Positions 29,913-43,547 of a stretch of 64,000 nt of DNA are shown in pieces. Position 1 is the first letter of the stretch, and every line of letters starts with the position of its first letter. The notes beneath the pieces are model-generated. The model was not told the origin of the DNA and searched no databases. It saw only the letters and a program-made list of their open reading frames with translations. A program made the translations under genes and the position numbers. The stretch comes from Ianthella basta (Eukaryota > Porifera > Demospongiae > Verongiida > Ianthellidae): contig OZ025882.1 of assembly GCA_964019415.1 (NCBI GenBank), forward strand, positions 5,922,012 through 5,986,011, in the 5' to 3' direction.

Positions 29913-31157
29913 TGCCCAGAGGCATACCATAGCTCGCCCAGTGTGGTGTTACTATAAACTTTCATTGCACCCTCAAGTGCGTGCTGTATGGTGACAAGGA
30001 GACACACTGGCAGAGTGAACTAAACTCTCCTGCCCTGGGTTCATCAGAGTCCAAAAGACCACACCTCATCAAAACAGGTACTCACTAGAGGTTGACAAAT
30101 CAATTTGTGCCAAAGCAATTTAAGCAGTTAAGTAATAAGTGATATATTACAGCTTCCTCAGGTATTGTGCTGACCACAATAGCTTACAACATTGAAAGTA
30201 ACACCGAAATCTTCAATATGTACGTATACATGGCCCTATGTTATAATATTACACCTTATGTATAATATTATGATAGTACTGCTTGTGCATACATTTAACG
30301 AGTCGGTTGTATCAATGAATCATGTTATGCAAGTCACGACCTGTCACCACCAGATCGATTGGCTCAGTGACTGAAACTCCACATTTGAGTGTAGTCCTGG
30401 TTTGATACCAACTGGTGGCAAATTGTTCCTTCCTTGTCTATTCTCTCGAGTCATGACATGCAATTACATCATACACACTTCATATTTAGCATTGGACTCA
30501 GGGCCATTGCTAAGGTGTTGTTTTATACTACCAATACTTTGAGTCAACAACACTGTACCTCTTCAGATAACTGAGCTTTACAAAACACCTTAAACTGTGT
30601 GCTGTATATAAAATACAGCACCACATACTGTGCAATAAGTAGACAGGCAGTGGTGTTCATCTATGTACATCAAGATTCAACACATAATCTATGTACATAA
30701 CATTGAGCACTGTTGTGTGGAGATAATACCTCACATAACCACACAATGACGGCACTACACGCTGTGCTGGTGTGACAGTGTCAGGGATATTTCATAACCT
30801 GCACTGTGCTGTGGTTAACATCAACACTCTAATTAGTCCGGGTATGTAACCTTTACTGGTTGAGTGCACCATAGACTGACACAGCAAACGAATGAAACTA
30901 CACAATAGCCCATCAGCCATCCTTGAGAAGTGGCTTGTGTTATCGCTGGTACAGTGAGCAGCCATACACTGCGAAGAACATCACTGCATGTGGACAGGCA
31001 GGAACACATCGGCTCGCTTCACCATAAGATGGCGAAATGCCCTGGCCCACCTTCAAAGCTCATGCCTATAGCATGTCAAACATGGTGCTAAGAACATGTA
31101 CACGCACACCAACCACATCAAAGTCTACCATGTTGTGTCAACTACATCAAAGCTTAC

Positions 31158-34100
31158 CATGTGCCCAGCATCCAAGATCCAGTAGAAGTAGAAGTTCTGG
31201 TATTTCTGAAGAAAGGCACCAGTGTTCAGGTCAGCCTTTCCTGAAGGAGGATACAGAGGACCCCGCGTAGCCTTCTTGAAAGCCGGCAGCCCACTCCACT
31301 TCAATCGATCCACCCAGGCCAGGGTACCTGTCAAGATGGCAGCAGGTGTGTGCGTAGGGGGAGGGAGGGGGGAGGATAATAACAATCAGAGAATTAGTAC
31401 TACAACACTGTGTATGCATAGGTATAATGCCAAATTGAAAACGACCCCATGACCGAATCAATCAACCACGACTGCAATTCTTCAGCGGTACATGAGTGTC
31501 CTTCCCTTTCCTTCACTACCAACTCTATCCTTCCATTCGCAGAAACTGTTAAAAGGAAGTGCCCCCTGTCAGCCTGTCATCACATTAGGACTTTCAAGAA
31601 GGAAGGACACCATAGGACAAGCCTATGTAGGATGTTTAGGGTGGGCTTAGTTGAAAGGAAGCACATCAGAGGTAGTCAAGACATGTGTCCAAAGGCATAA
31701 GCCGATCCCACAGTCTTTCCTACCTCCTGCCTTGACTCCTCATATCATAGAAGCAACCATACAGTGAAGGCATTGTTCCTAAGGTAGACATAGAGTGATG
31801 GTGCCCCACCCAACCCCAAGGGGCTCTGTACACATGGCAGATAAGGAGTGAAAGAGTGAGTTTTCACTACAACAGTAGTCCTTAGTTGGAGCAGGAACTG
31901 GCCAGGGGTGGGTGAGATGTGTGTCTCTAAGTAGGTCTATTCCTTTTAGGGCTGAGTCAGTGGATGTGTCTCTGTCCTCAGCTCTCCTCAGACCTTCCTG
32001 GTGTTACTCAACATTACCACACACTGTCACTGTGTCTCCCATACAGTCATATTGGGTGCATGCTCGCAGGAGAAGAAGCCAGACAGTGGACAGGTATATA
32101 CTGTACAACATTGCCCACAGTAGCTAACACACAGGATGTGGATGACTGATCCTGTGTTCGTTGCTCTGGGAGATGCTTCTGCCATCTATGGGGTTCTCCA
32201 GGTATGGGCAGTCTACCCATGAGAAGAGCTTCGAGCAAACAGATATAAGCATCCTGTCATTAAAGGCGACATGCTCTATTTGACCTCACATGGATGTCGG
32301 GTCATGGCTGACAAGCAAGGGAGGAGCATGTAGCACCATTGAAGGGTTCACTGATGTGGGTGGCTTTAACTTAAAGCCAGTTTTCAATTATGAAGTAACC
32401 AACGGCTACGAGTCATAATGGAGGCCGCCACTCAACCTTCACATAGATCACTGCATTAGAATCTGATGATCAGTATATCCATTAACTGCTTCATTGATCA
32501 TATTAATAATATATAGCATTCATTGGCATACCGTTTGCATAGCATCATCCACTGTCAACATCCTAGCCATTACATCTGCCACTACTTAAGCAAAGACCAA
32601 CTCCTCTTTATACGTAGCTTAGACCACTTCACCTCAGTGTATCCCCTCTGCTTTGCACAATACAGTATTGAGCGATAATGTGCTGGACAGAACAGCCAAG
32701 AACTAACACATTAGCTTTCATACACAGCCACTGTGCCAATCCATTAGCCTCCCTCTCGTAGTAGACTCACATCCAGCCACATTTAATCATATTTCTGTGC
32801 TATGTAAATGTGGGGGGTTATATGTAGAATGCAGGAGACACACAGAAACGGATGTGTGGGCGTGCATACTGTAAGACTACCCCTTTAATAGGGGTGACCA
32901 GGGGTTAATTGGGTATCAGATTGTCCACATCCTCCCTAATCTTTGCATTTTCTAACACTCACATCAACACCAGATATGCACTCTCTCTCTCTCAGCTGCA
33001 CCACACTATGCCAAACTGCCCCATTTATATTGATATCACACTATGTCTCTGTAAAAATGTGCAATACATGAATCAGACAGTGCTGTCCAACTGTGGATAA
33101 AGCTCTAACACTCATCTCACACACCACACATACAGAAACTCCTCCCTTCCCAATCCCATTCCAATTTCCTCCTCTCCCATTCCCCCAAATTCAAACCACT
33201 TCCAAGGACAGGAACATCTAGACTCCACTACAAACATTACCTTACAACAAATTGCCCATTGTTGTAACACAGCAATGTGAGCACTTATTGATGGGTTAGC
33301 TGGTTGTGCGTTAACTGACCTGATGTTGCACAAATGAGGTCCAACTGCCCCGAGTAGATCACAACAGTCAGTCCCGATTCCAAAAGGGTGTCAACTGATA
33401 TGGAAGTGTGAACAGAGTACCACTTTAGAGAATAATACTCACTCAGACATGCACTTAATGCAGTGGAAGCTGTTTCTGTGGCAGGGCACATCCAAAGCCT
33501 CCTGGAGAAGGTGGCTTTTGTACATTGCAGATGCATAAAATTCAATGTGTGGTACCATTTGAACTAGAGGAGGCTGGCCAACTACCCATTTTGAAGGTGA
33601 TGGCCTTACACATTGACAAGTTACACTATACTGTGTGTGTACAGCTCACACACATTATACAGATTGCTATATAGTACCAACAATACAAATAATGTACATG
33701 TGAATACATGTGTGTCAGACACCTACCATCAGCGGTAACATTCTTCATGAAGTCAACACGTTGATAGTAGAACACATCTCCCGACTGCCCTGTATAAGTA
33801 TGTATGTGCACACAGAGTCCAAAAAGCTGTTCAAGAATCGGACACTCACTTGTGTACATGGATAGTACCTTTGCCAAATGCTTTTAACAGCAGCACATGC
33901 ACACATGTACACACATGCACCCAACCCACCTCCCCATGTTACGTTGGATGGTATAATCGGACATCATTTGTTTATAGTATATGGATAGCACCTTTGCCAA
34001 ATGCTTTTAACAGCAGCACATGCACACAACCTACCTCCCCACGTTACGTTGGATGGTATAACGCCTAACTTCTTCCTAATAGGACCATTCATAAGCTCAG

Positions 34101-35149
34101 ACAGTGCATCGTTTTGAGTGGCCCCGAGGTGTCGCTGGGCCAGCTTCATCCAGTAATCTAGTTAGTGAGAGAAGTGGAGAGGCTTCACAATCAAATCAGA
34201 ACAGTCACGATTGAAGTGCTTTGAGTAGCAAATCATTTGCTCCTCCTCTCTCCCCATCCCCACCTCTCCCCAGTCAGGGGAGGAGCCAAAAAGTACAGGC
34301 TTTAACAAAGCACGTTAAAAGGACTTTCTTTGACAGAGAGACTGCTTTAAAAAGGCTCACTCCGAGAACGGGCATCTGTCACCATGTCATCACTTGTGAA
34401 GTTCAACACTTTGGGGTTGCCATGGTGAAGCAAGATGTTATAGAAGCTGACATCATCAGTAAGCTAGAGGTGAGGAGGAAGGCAGCATTCAGTGCACTCC
34501 ATTATATAAGACACCTGAATTAACGACACCTCTCTAATGAGGACAGTGCCTTCTGTCCTATAATATCTTATAATAAAGAGATGTACAAACTACTACTGAA
34601 TTAAGGACACCTCTTTTAATTAATCACAACACTGGGCCACCCCAAACTGCCCCAAAGCCAAGAGGATGCGGAACAGAGAGTTGTCATAACTCTCACACTT
34701 TATTCCAAATTAACCCTGTCTTATAATTAAAAGATGTCTGGCCCTCTAAATAACATGCTGTTCAAAGGTATATTTAAAACTGTTAATCACTAATTGACCA
34801 CTGCTGTGATAAGCCATTTAATCGAACAAGATAGCCATTTGAGGAGGCTGGCAGCCTGTGCTAGTGTGTGAGGAACAGTCACATGTGTAGCCTCTCTGAC
34901 TCACAACTGGAGGGTATGCCTGATGAAGCCTTGGACAGGCAAAAGATTGCATTAAATTGAATTATTGATCAAGAAGTGATTGCGGGTGTGCTTGACTGTC
35001 CAAAGAGAGAATGTATCATAACAAATATCAACTTGGCACGCCTAAGAACACTCATGACAATGACTCCCACAGAACTGCAGAACGGTGACTGCAGCATTGT
35101 GCACACGTATGGTAGGGCAGTGAGCTACCACATCAAGTATAGGCACAGT

Positions 35150-35218
<69 letters not shown>

Positions 35219-36969
35219 CTCTGTGGCAATGTCCTCTGCTTGTCCCCACAATTGAGTAGCCTGCTCATACTGGCCATTGTTCATTGCATCTCTGATCTTG
35301 TCTGACACACTCAACATCCTGCTGTTGCCTTCTTCATTCAAAAGTGACTGTTCACATACGCAGGTAGAAAAGAATAGAGTCTAACACATATATAGTTAGT
35401 TTCATGTACTTTTCATGTATTCATGGCTACATAATTTCCAAGGCAACTTTCAGTATAGTATCCATGGTAACATCAGTTATACTGGTATATACGTACATGT
35501 ACAGCGGACCGGTCTGATCCATTCACTTCTGGGACCCCGCCCAACCAAGCTAGTTTCTGCAAGCGACTGCATTGCACGTGTACATTACAATGTGCTGTCT
35601 CTACCTGGGACAGGGGAGGCTGGCTGCCTTATGGAGTGACCACTATAGACAGATTCCACTGTACCAGGGGAGGCTGGCTGCCTTATGGAGTGACCACTAT
35701 AGACAAGTTCTACTGTATCAGGGGAGGTTGGCTGCCTTATAGAGTGACCACTATAGACAGGTCACACTGTACAAGGGGAGGCTGACAGCTGTTTGAAGTG
35801 ATCACTATAGACAGGTTTCACCGTACCAGGGGAGGCTGGCTGCCTTATACAGTGACCATTATAGACAGGTTCCACTGTACAAGGGGAGGCTGACAGCTGT
35901 TTGAAGTGATCACTATAGACAGGTTCCACCATCTGGCTTGTGCAATACCCAAGTACACACACACACTGGCAGTGGGTATGCTGGAGACATGAGCCAGCTG
36001 CACTTCAGGTGGATACCTTGTGTGTGCACACACAGACACACACACACACAAGGATGACCACTGATGTGTACCAACTGTCCTAATGAACTTCGGCAATTGA
36101 ACCCATTCATCAAAGGTCCAATCGGTAACCATAGTGACGGCAAGCGATTCGCTATTATATCAATCAGGTGACAGCCTGTAATCTGAACTGGAAGTTCAAT
36201 TAACAGTGGAAACCATCTAGAAGTCCGAATGAATGGGATTCATGAATAACACAGCCCAATGGTTCTGTCCACAGTGCTTCCCTTTACTAACCAACCATCC
36301 CTCTCCAAAACACAGACACACACTCAAACTCACTGTGGACAGGAGGTAAGGTCCCCAAGAGTACACAGAGTCTAATGGATTGAAGAGTGAAAGGGATAAG
36401 GTGACACAGTACACACACCACTAAGGCTTAACCTAGACCCCAACTTTCAGAATGACTGATCCATTACTGCCTTCTGCCCCCCTAGGTCACTGAACACAAG
36501 AGAGTGCACAATCCTATTACAGAGTGCACCGGGCTTCTCCATACAAGAGGGGGCATGATAAGGTGGCAGGGCTTCAGTTTCACCTTTCCACTCTCCCACT
36601 CCCTCTACCCCCCTCCTCTCCCCTCTCCCTCCCCTCCCCTCCCCTCCCCTCCCTCTCCCATCCCCTACTTTCCCCTCCCCTCCCCTCCCCTCCCCTCTTT
36701 ACCAACAGGTGATATCCATGAGTCTCCTAAGGCAACCCCTTTAAAGTTGCTTTTGAGGACACCCCCCTGAATGGCCTGGAAGGTGAAGGGCACAAAGGAG
36801 CATTGTGGGCAACTTTGACCTGGCTGGCAGCAAACTCAAGTCCACTCTGCTTACCTTCTGAAGGGCAACAGCAAAGGCTGCATTCATCTTCCCTCCATAA
36901 GACTCACAGAAGATGTAAAAGGCATTATTCTGTGAAGGGCACAGTAGACATACATACAGTAGACACTGG

Positions 36970-37063
<94 letters not shown>

Positions 37064-37066
37064 GCA

Positions 37067-37117
<51 letters not shown>

Positions 37118-40100
37118 GCATGTGCGCGTGTGTGTGTGTGTGTGTGTGTGTGATGTAGTGATGTCTGGTAAATGCTCCATCTTTACAATGCCACTCCCTC
37201 TACCCCTGACAGACCTCCAGACTGGGGTATTTCTTCAAGAAAGCCTGAAAGAATGTGACAAGGTCATTGGCAATCTGAGTGACGTCTGTGGTGTAGGCAG
37301 AAGGGTTGTCAACGTAGCTGAATCCAGTACCAACAGGATTGTCCACAAACAGTACATTGGCTACTTTCACCTGGTGGGATGGAGGGACATGGGGAAGGGA
37401 AGGCAGCAAACGCGGGTCGTTGTCATGGCACTCTTAATCATATCCACAAACTGGTCTCTGCAGTGCATGCAACCTGCTATTGTCTACTGAAACATTCACT
37501 GAGTTTGGTGCAACTTTAACCATTGAGCTGCTTCGTGAAACCACTAGGCTTTCTTCTCATCATGACCTGTTTTATTGCTGCTTGTCCTGTCAATGTCCTC
37601 CCACCATCATCACCAGAAAGAGCTCAGGAACGATGAGAGATACAGCAGCATCACTGAGCCTTCGCACGAAAGATACTATTGGCTCACATTCTGAACCCAT
37701 TTTCAACAATCCCTACATCTGAGAGCATTTGCGGAGGAAACCCGTGAACAGCACGTTGCAACGCTTCCGGATGAAAGGACTGGTGAAATGTGTACTGAAC
37801 TTCTTTCAAATATATATAAGCCAACATAATTTCCATGTAATATCGAGCAGCACTGCTCCAATCACCTTCTTGTTCCTGGTCCTTTCCTGACACACAGTGC
37901 TTATGGTACAAGTGCTGATGGGAGTAACAATGTAACTCCTACACTCAATTTGTTCTTCTGTTAAGCTCTCACATCTCTTAGCATATACAGTAAGGGAAGG
38001 CGGGGTTTGGGAGCAGAGGATGCCGCTCCTCTCCATCCTCCATGTTCGTGCAGCAAGCTGTGCAAAGCAGCCATACCCCACCCCCCTTATAATGGTATTC
38101 ACACATCCATCATTCTAATGTACGTTATGTTATGTAGACTTCTTGTATATCCTTGTCTTCACTCAACTACAGACAAAGTATACCCCCCACACACATACTG
38201 TGACAGCCCCTCCTACTCTTGGTGTCCATACGTGGGCTGAACACTTAGGGTACAAAGTGGATCATCCCACTCTGATCAACAAAACAATATGCCACATACA
38301 CAAACACACACACGCACACACACACACGTTGAACCGGTGGCACTATTTGTTGCCTTGTCGCTGGCACAGCAGTGGGCAGACTGCTCTGGGCCAGCATCGC
38401 TGAGGCCGGGCGTACACTTGCACCTTGCACCACTGTGCAAGATGAAGGTGGCCCATGGGGTGCCAGGCACAAACAGCTTGCAAGCAAAATAAGGTCTCCA
38501 ACATTCAGCACTACCCCTCCCATTTCAGGGGGGTGGCCAGGAAATTTAAAAGGGGGGTTCCAATAAGGCTTACAACTTATTCGAGGCATAATAATAAAAT
38601 AACATTACATAACTAACATGGCCGCCGATACATTCTGGAGCAGATATCATGTGGAAACAACGTAAAGGTGATATAATACTGTCTTCTACTGTGTAGTGTA
38701 CCAGCCGTGGAAAGGCCAGCACAGCACTAAGACACCCTACAGCACAGCACTGTAGTACTGTAGGCTAGTAGTGTAAAGGTGCCAATGTCAGCAGACTTAG
38801 CGAGTAGTGCGAAAATTGCAAACACTTGTACTCAAAATGTTTGTTTTTGTACAGGTGGAAATTTGAAAATCGCTATAACCTACCCAATCCTGAACTTTTC
38901 AAAATGCTAAATTCACTTTCCACTAAATATTGTAGTCTTACGATACTCTATTTATGTCGGCATTGTACTTGAAAGGGGTCTTTCCTGATCTTCTAGAAAG
39001 CCCCTCCCTATGCCCCACATAGAAAAGCTTGAAACAGGAGGGCAGAGACAGTTCGACTAAAACAACATGCACTCCAATTGGCTGACACAGAAGTAATAAA
39101 AAGTGCTACAATGAGAAGGGCACCGAAACCTGGAGGTGCAACTTTACGTAAGAACCATGGCATACAACAGTGTACCTTCACTATGGCACAGAGGATAAAT
39201 GGCTTCTATTACCTAGCAACCTACCTAGCAACCTATATACCTAGTAACCTACCTAGCAACCTGAATGGCAGTGTAGGTGTGCCATGGCACAAGTGGCTTA
39301 CCCAGGTGTACTCCCGTGGTTGCAGCTCCACGTTGAGGGGGCCAAGTTCCTCAAAGTTGCCAAAGCCAGTTCCAGAGCCGCCAGGCCCACCCTGCAGGTA
39401 GAGACATGGCCGAGTGGCAGAAGAAGGGTATACCACTCAAAGGAAGATGCTCACGGCTGAGTTGACTGTATTTGGGGTGTTCCTTACAAGGTTCTCCCTG
39501 GAATATTATTACGGCTAACAGTGGTACATGAGAGGCATAGTCAAATTTTCAGCAAAACAAAATATTAAATGGTGTGAAGGTACGTATGGTAAATAACAAC
39601 ACTGGGTAATTAGCATGCAGACAGGATGGCTAGCATACGAAAAACTCTACTGCTGTGCAAATCGTGGCTATTTCTCAATAACAGAGGTCGATAGGTCCTC
39701 ATCTAAGATGGCACCTTTCCATACGTTCCTTTTATGAGTTGCCATGCCATTTACAAATGTGGAAGAATAGAATGCTGAGACATGCAGAAGACTAAAAGTT
39801 TATTCAAATTGACTCATTGACCACATTTATATTATTCACATATCAATTTAGACATTAAAAGAAGTTGAAAGGTCGGTTCATTACAGTAGGCCACTGTAAT
39901 GGACAGGCCAGGCTAGATTGACCACAAAGGGCTAATCACTGGATTTTAGCCTACCAGCCTTCTACACTGTAGTGTCTCAGGAGGTTGGGGGGGGGGGGGG
40001 GCGGAGCCCTATTGGTGGCAACCAGTGATTTCCTCCTCCCCTAGTCATCCTACAAGGATGTCTGAGAGCTGTCTGTGGCTCTTCCATCTTTGTAGGATGA

Positions 40101-40849
40101 CTAGCAGGGGGAAGGTGATCACTGGTTGCCACCAATAGGGCTCCGGCCCCCCAGCCTCCTGAGACACTGGGACATAGAAGGCTGGTAGGCGTAAAATCCA
40201 ACGATTAGCTCTTTTTCATTAAAAAGAAGGCTGAGAGCTCAAAAATGATCTGCAGAGCACACAACAAGCCACTGCCACACAAAACACAGCAACAGAAATG
40301 CCAAATAGCTACCACTAGCACTTGCAGTTGCTCACACAACGTTTCCTCACAATGTATCCAGTGGTTAGAGGAAAAATACATGTAACGCAAACATCATACA
40401 GTGGAACTTGTCTAAGATGAATACTGAGTTAGGCAGCCACCTCTCTAAAACAGCCAACCTCCCTGGCCCCAAATAGCACTAAAGCATTGCAATCTACCTC
40501 TGTAGAGCAGCCACCTCTCTATAAAAGGCAGTTAGAGCTGGCCCACAGGTGATTGTCTTAGGACAGGTTCCACTGTACACACAAGCGCGGCAGAGAGAAC
40601 AGGGTGTGGCCGATAAATAAACAAGGTATTGTACATTATCTCCTAGTTACGTACCTGTAGCCACATGATGAGGGGAAGAGAGTCCCTTTGCGCTGACTGC
40701 GCGCCGTACAGCCACCAGAACATGTGCGCCTCTGGTCGCACGTCCACGTACCCCCAGTCCTCGTCTGGGATAGTCTGAGCCTGCCCCGGGGCGAGGCACA
40801 CGATGGAGAGAGAGGCGCACACGGACAGCAAAGCGGTCAGGATAGCCAT
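31158..40849 (-). CDS. SCPEP1: Serine carboxypeptidase, SCPEP1-like (S10 family), last exon not located
   Basis: Secreted or lysosomal carboxypeptidase of the S10 alpha/beta-hydrolase family. Exons with matched phases: 40849-40655, 39391-39302, 37370-37215, 36929-36855, 36775-36703, 36371-36334, 35347-35219, 34463-34361, 34157-34035, 33789-33727, 33394-33320, 31327-31158 (430 residues so far). The signal peptide is the first ~29 residues. Landmarks: DWGYVDVRPEAHMFWWLYGA, MWLQ|GGPGGSGTGFGNFEE, FVDNPVGTGFSY, YIFCESYGGK (nucleophile Ser157), GVALGDSWISPVDSV, SELMNGPIRKKL, YSGQLDLI (Asp367) and WILDAGHM (His429). These match retinoid-inducible serine carboxypeptidase, not CPVL or cathepsin A. Human SCPEP1 continues about 20 residues after GHM; that terminal exon was not found. 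Microsatellites flank the exon 7 donor and exon 4 acceptor. The 3' end of the exon at 34157-34035 is partly duplicated at 33860-33956. Confidence 0.9.
33860..34065. repeat. Local duplication of SCPEP1 exon 9 end and intron start
   Basis: 33860-33956 and 33978-34065 are ~95-bp near-identical copies. The second covers the end of exon 9 and its donor (34035/34034); the first lies in the intron and keeps a donor-like GGGGAG|GTGGGT. Confidence 0.85.
34505..34745. mobile_element. Diverged MITE-like repeat (GACACCTCTCTAATGAGGAC)
   Basis: Contains ACACCTCTCTAATGAGGACA and AAGGACACCTCTTTTAATT. Related sequence is at 15940-16140, where CACCTCTCCAATGAGGATGG occurs. No coding content. In SCPEP1 intron 7. 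Confidence 0.5.
35150..35214. repeat. (CA)n at SCPEP1 exon 7 donor
   Basis: TG on the sense strand, beginning a few bases after the donor at 35218. Confidence 0.95.
35605..35940. repeat. Tandem array of ~53-bp units ending in TAGACAGGTTCCACTGTA
   Basis: Six units of GGGGAGGCTGGCTGCCTTAT-GGAGTGACCACTA-TAGACAGGTTCCACTGTAC, two of them with a GACAGCTGTTTGAAGTGATC variant. The unit's end matches the terminal repeat of the MITE family at 40399-40577. Confidence 0.9.
36590..36700. repeat. Polypyrimidine CCCCTCCCCTCC tract
   Basis: C/T-rich tract in SCPEP1 intron 5, immediately after the exon ending at 36703 (sense strand GGGGAGGGGA). Confidence 0.9.
36973..37152. repeat. (TG)n upstream (sense) of SCPEP1 exon 4 acceptor
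   Basis: TG on plus, CA on the sense strand, ending about 45 bases before the acceptor at 36930. Confidence 0.95.
39871..40215. mobile_element. Foldback MITE, copy 2
   Basis: Inverted-arm copy of the element at 27905-28255: arms GGGCTAATCACTGGATTTTA...CTAGTCATCCTACAA and the reverse complement, centred near 40058. It lies in SCPEP1 intron 1. Confidence 0.85.
40399..40577. mobile_element. MITE with ACAGTGGAAC ends
   Basis: About 180 bp with ends TACAGTGGAACTTGTCTAAG and TTAGGACAGGTTCCACTGTA. Same family as 16137-16320. Confidence 0.8.
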
Positions 40850-41074
40850 TTTCACTGTCACGTGACGATCGGACCTGCTTCAGTTTTTTGTTGCATGATT
40901 TAGCTGTATGTAGTTGGAACGGTGTGACAACGAAATAGCTACGAAACGAACAACGAAGCAACGAAATACAACCCAAAGAGGGCTCATGTAAAGGTAAAGC
41001 TAGGATGTAATGATCCTCTGTGCACGGTAGTCATGAAATGTAAAACAATGGTAGCCTAATTATCGACACAGCTG

Positions 41075-41365
41075 TCAATGCTGTCTAGCTACCTGTGATG
41101 CAATATTCAAATTCATGGTCTGAACATGAGGCAGTGTCATTCTGATGTCACGCACAGTAGTCAAGAGGGAGTCTAAGTCCCCATGAATTCTCCGAAATGA
41201 TTGCTCATTCTTCCCGTGGTCAATAGGAAGCCAACATATCACCACAACTACCAACACTACAGTAGCTATGCAGAACAGTCCAACAGCTGCAATGATCCAA
41301 AACACTATTGCACTGGCTTCAAAGAATACAGAATACACCCAGACAGCAATCCCTCCAACTACCAC
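41075..41365 (-). CDS. Unrecognised small membrane-protein ORF or exon
   Basis: 96 codons starting VVGGIAVWVYSVFFEASAIV, with two adjacent hydrophobic segments (about residues 2-25 and 22-45) followed by a soluble tail (DHGKNEQSFRRIHGDLDSLL). A GT donor-like sequence (CACAG|GTAGCT) falls just before the stop, so this may be an exon rather than a whole gene. The first ATG is at 41365 or slightly inside. No family recognised; it may belong with the ORF at 41549-41911. Confidence 0.35.
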   Translation of the reverse strand: MVVGGIAVWVYSVFFEASAIVFWIIAAVGLFCIATVVLVVVVICWLPIDHGKNEQSFRRIHGDLDSLLTTVRDIRMTLPHVQTMNLNIASQVARQH

Positions 41366-41548
41366 TAGTTTTTACTAGTACTATGCCACAAATATTCACC
41401 ATTCTCTTCCTGTCTCGAGCTGCTCTCTATAATATTCTCTCTGTAGTATTATAGTAAAGCGCTAAATAGCTGTTTGGCAGGCATTATTAAATGAATCCCA
41501 TTTCTTTTTTCTTTTAACTTTTGTCCATGAATGCTTCAATAAATGAAC

Positions 41549-41911
41549 TTAGTCCTGTAGCAGTTTCATATCAGGAGGAGAAAACTTCAATCCATTTTTT
41601 GCAGCTTTCATCGAGTCACCCTTGCGCAAATCAAGGTCTTCACTAATCCTGTCCAAGATAACACAAGCCGTCTCTATAACCAATACAAGGTCGATCCGAA
41701 CAATCCTCACTTCAAAGGTGTGTTTGATTTCTTTGCTGTTTGGCTCTTCAAGAGTTTCCAGTGCTTTGTCTACAACTGTTACCACTTTTGGAACGAGATC
41801 TTTCATTGCAGTGACTAGTTTGTCCTGATTCTCAACCAAAGTCGTAATATTCAGTAAGTATTTGTTGGCCTTTGCAATGCCATTCATTGCTGCTCTTGCA
41901 ATCCTGTCCAT
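41549..41911 (-). CDS. Unrecognised small helical protein ORF
   Basis: 120 codons from ATG (DRIARAAMNGIAKANKYLLN) to a stop, predicted all-helical with heptad-like hydrophobic spacing (VPKVVTVVDKALETL; IDLVLVIETACVILDRI) and no signal peptide. It sits on the same strand as the membrane ORF 180 bp downstream. Composition looks coding (no low complexity), but no family is recognised. It could be the last exon of a gene whose upstream exons lie near 42000. Confidence 0.45.
   Translation of the reverse strand: MDRIARAAMNGIAKANKYLLNITTLVENQDKLVTAMKDLVPKVVTVVDKALETLEEPNSKEIKHTFEVRIVRIDLVLVIETACVILDRISEDLDLRKGDSMKAAKNGLKFSPPDMKLLQD

Positions 41912-43547
<1,636 letters not shown>

Larger units (their letters stand above)
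28256..31157. other. Intergenic region between nuclear receptor and SCPEP1-like gene
   Basis: No gene confidently seen. Contents: remnant of a GACAGTTTGGGACAGG repeat at 28255-28330 (related to 15940-16140), a short MITE at 29705-29818, a (CA)n run, and a weak minus-strand exon candidate at about 30010-29905. The short last exon of the SCPEP1-like gene should lie here but I could not find it. Confidence 0.5.

Noticed and set aside
35605-35940. CRISPR-like array
   Set aside because: Contiguous 53-bp units without unique spacers; derived from a MITE end.
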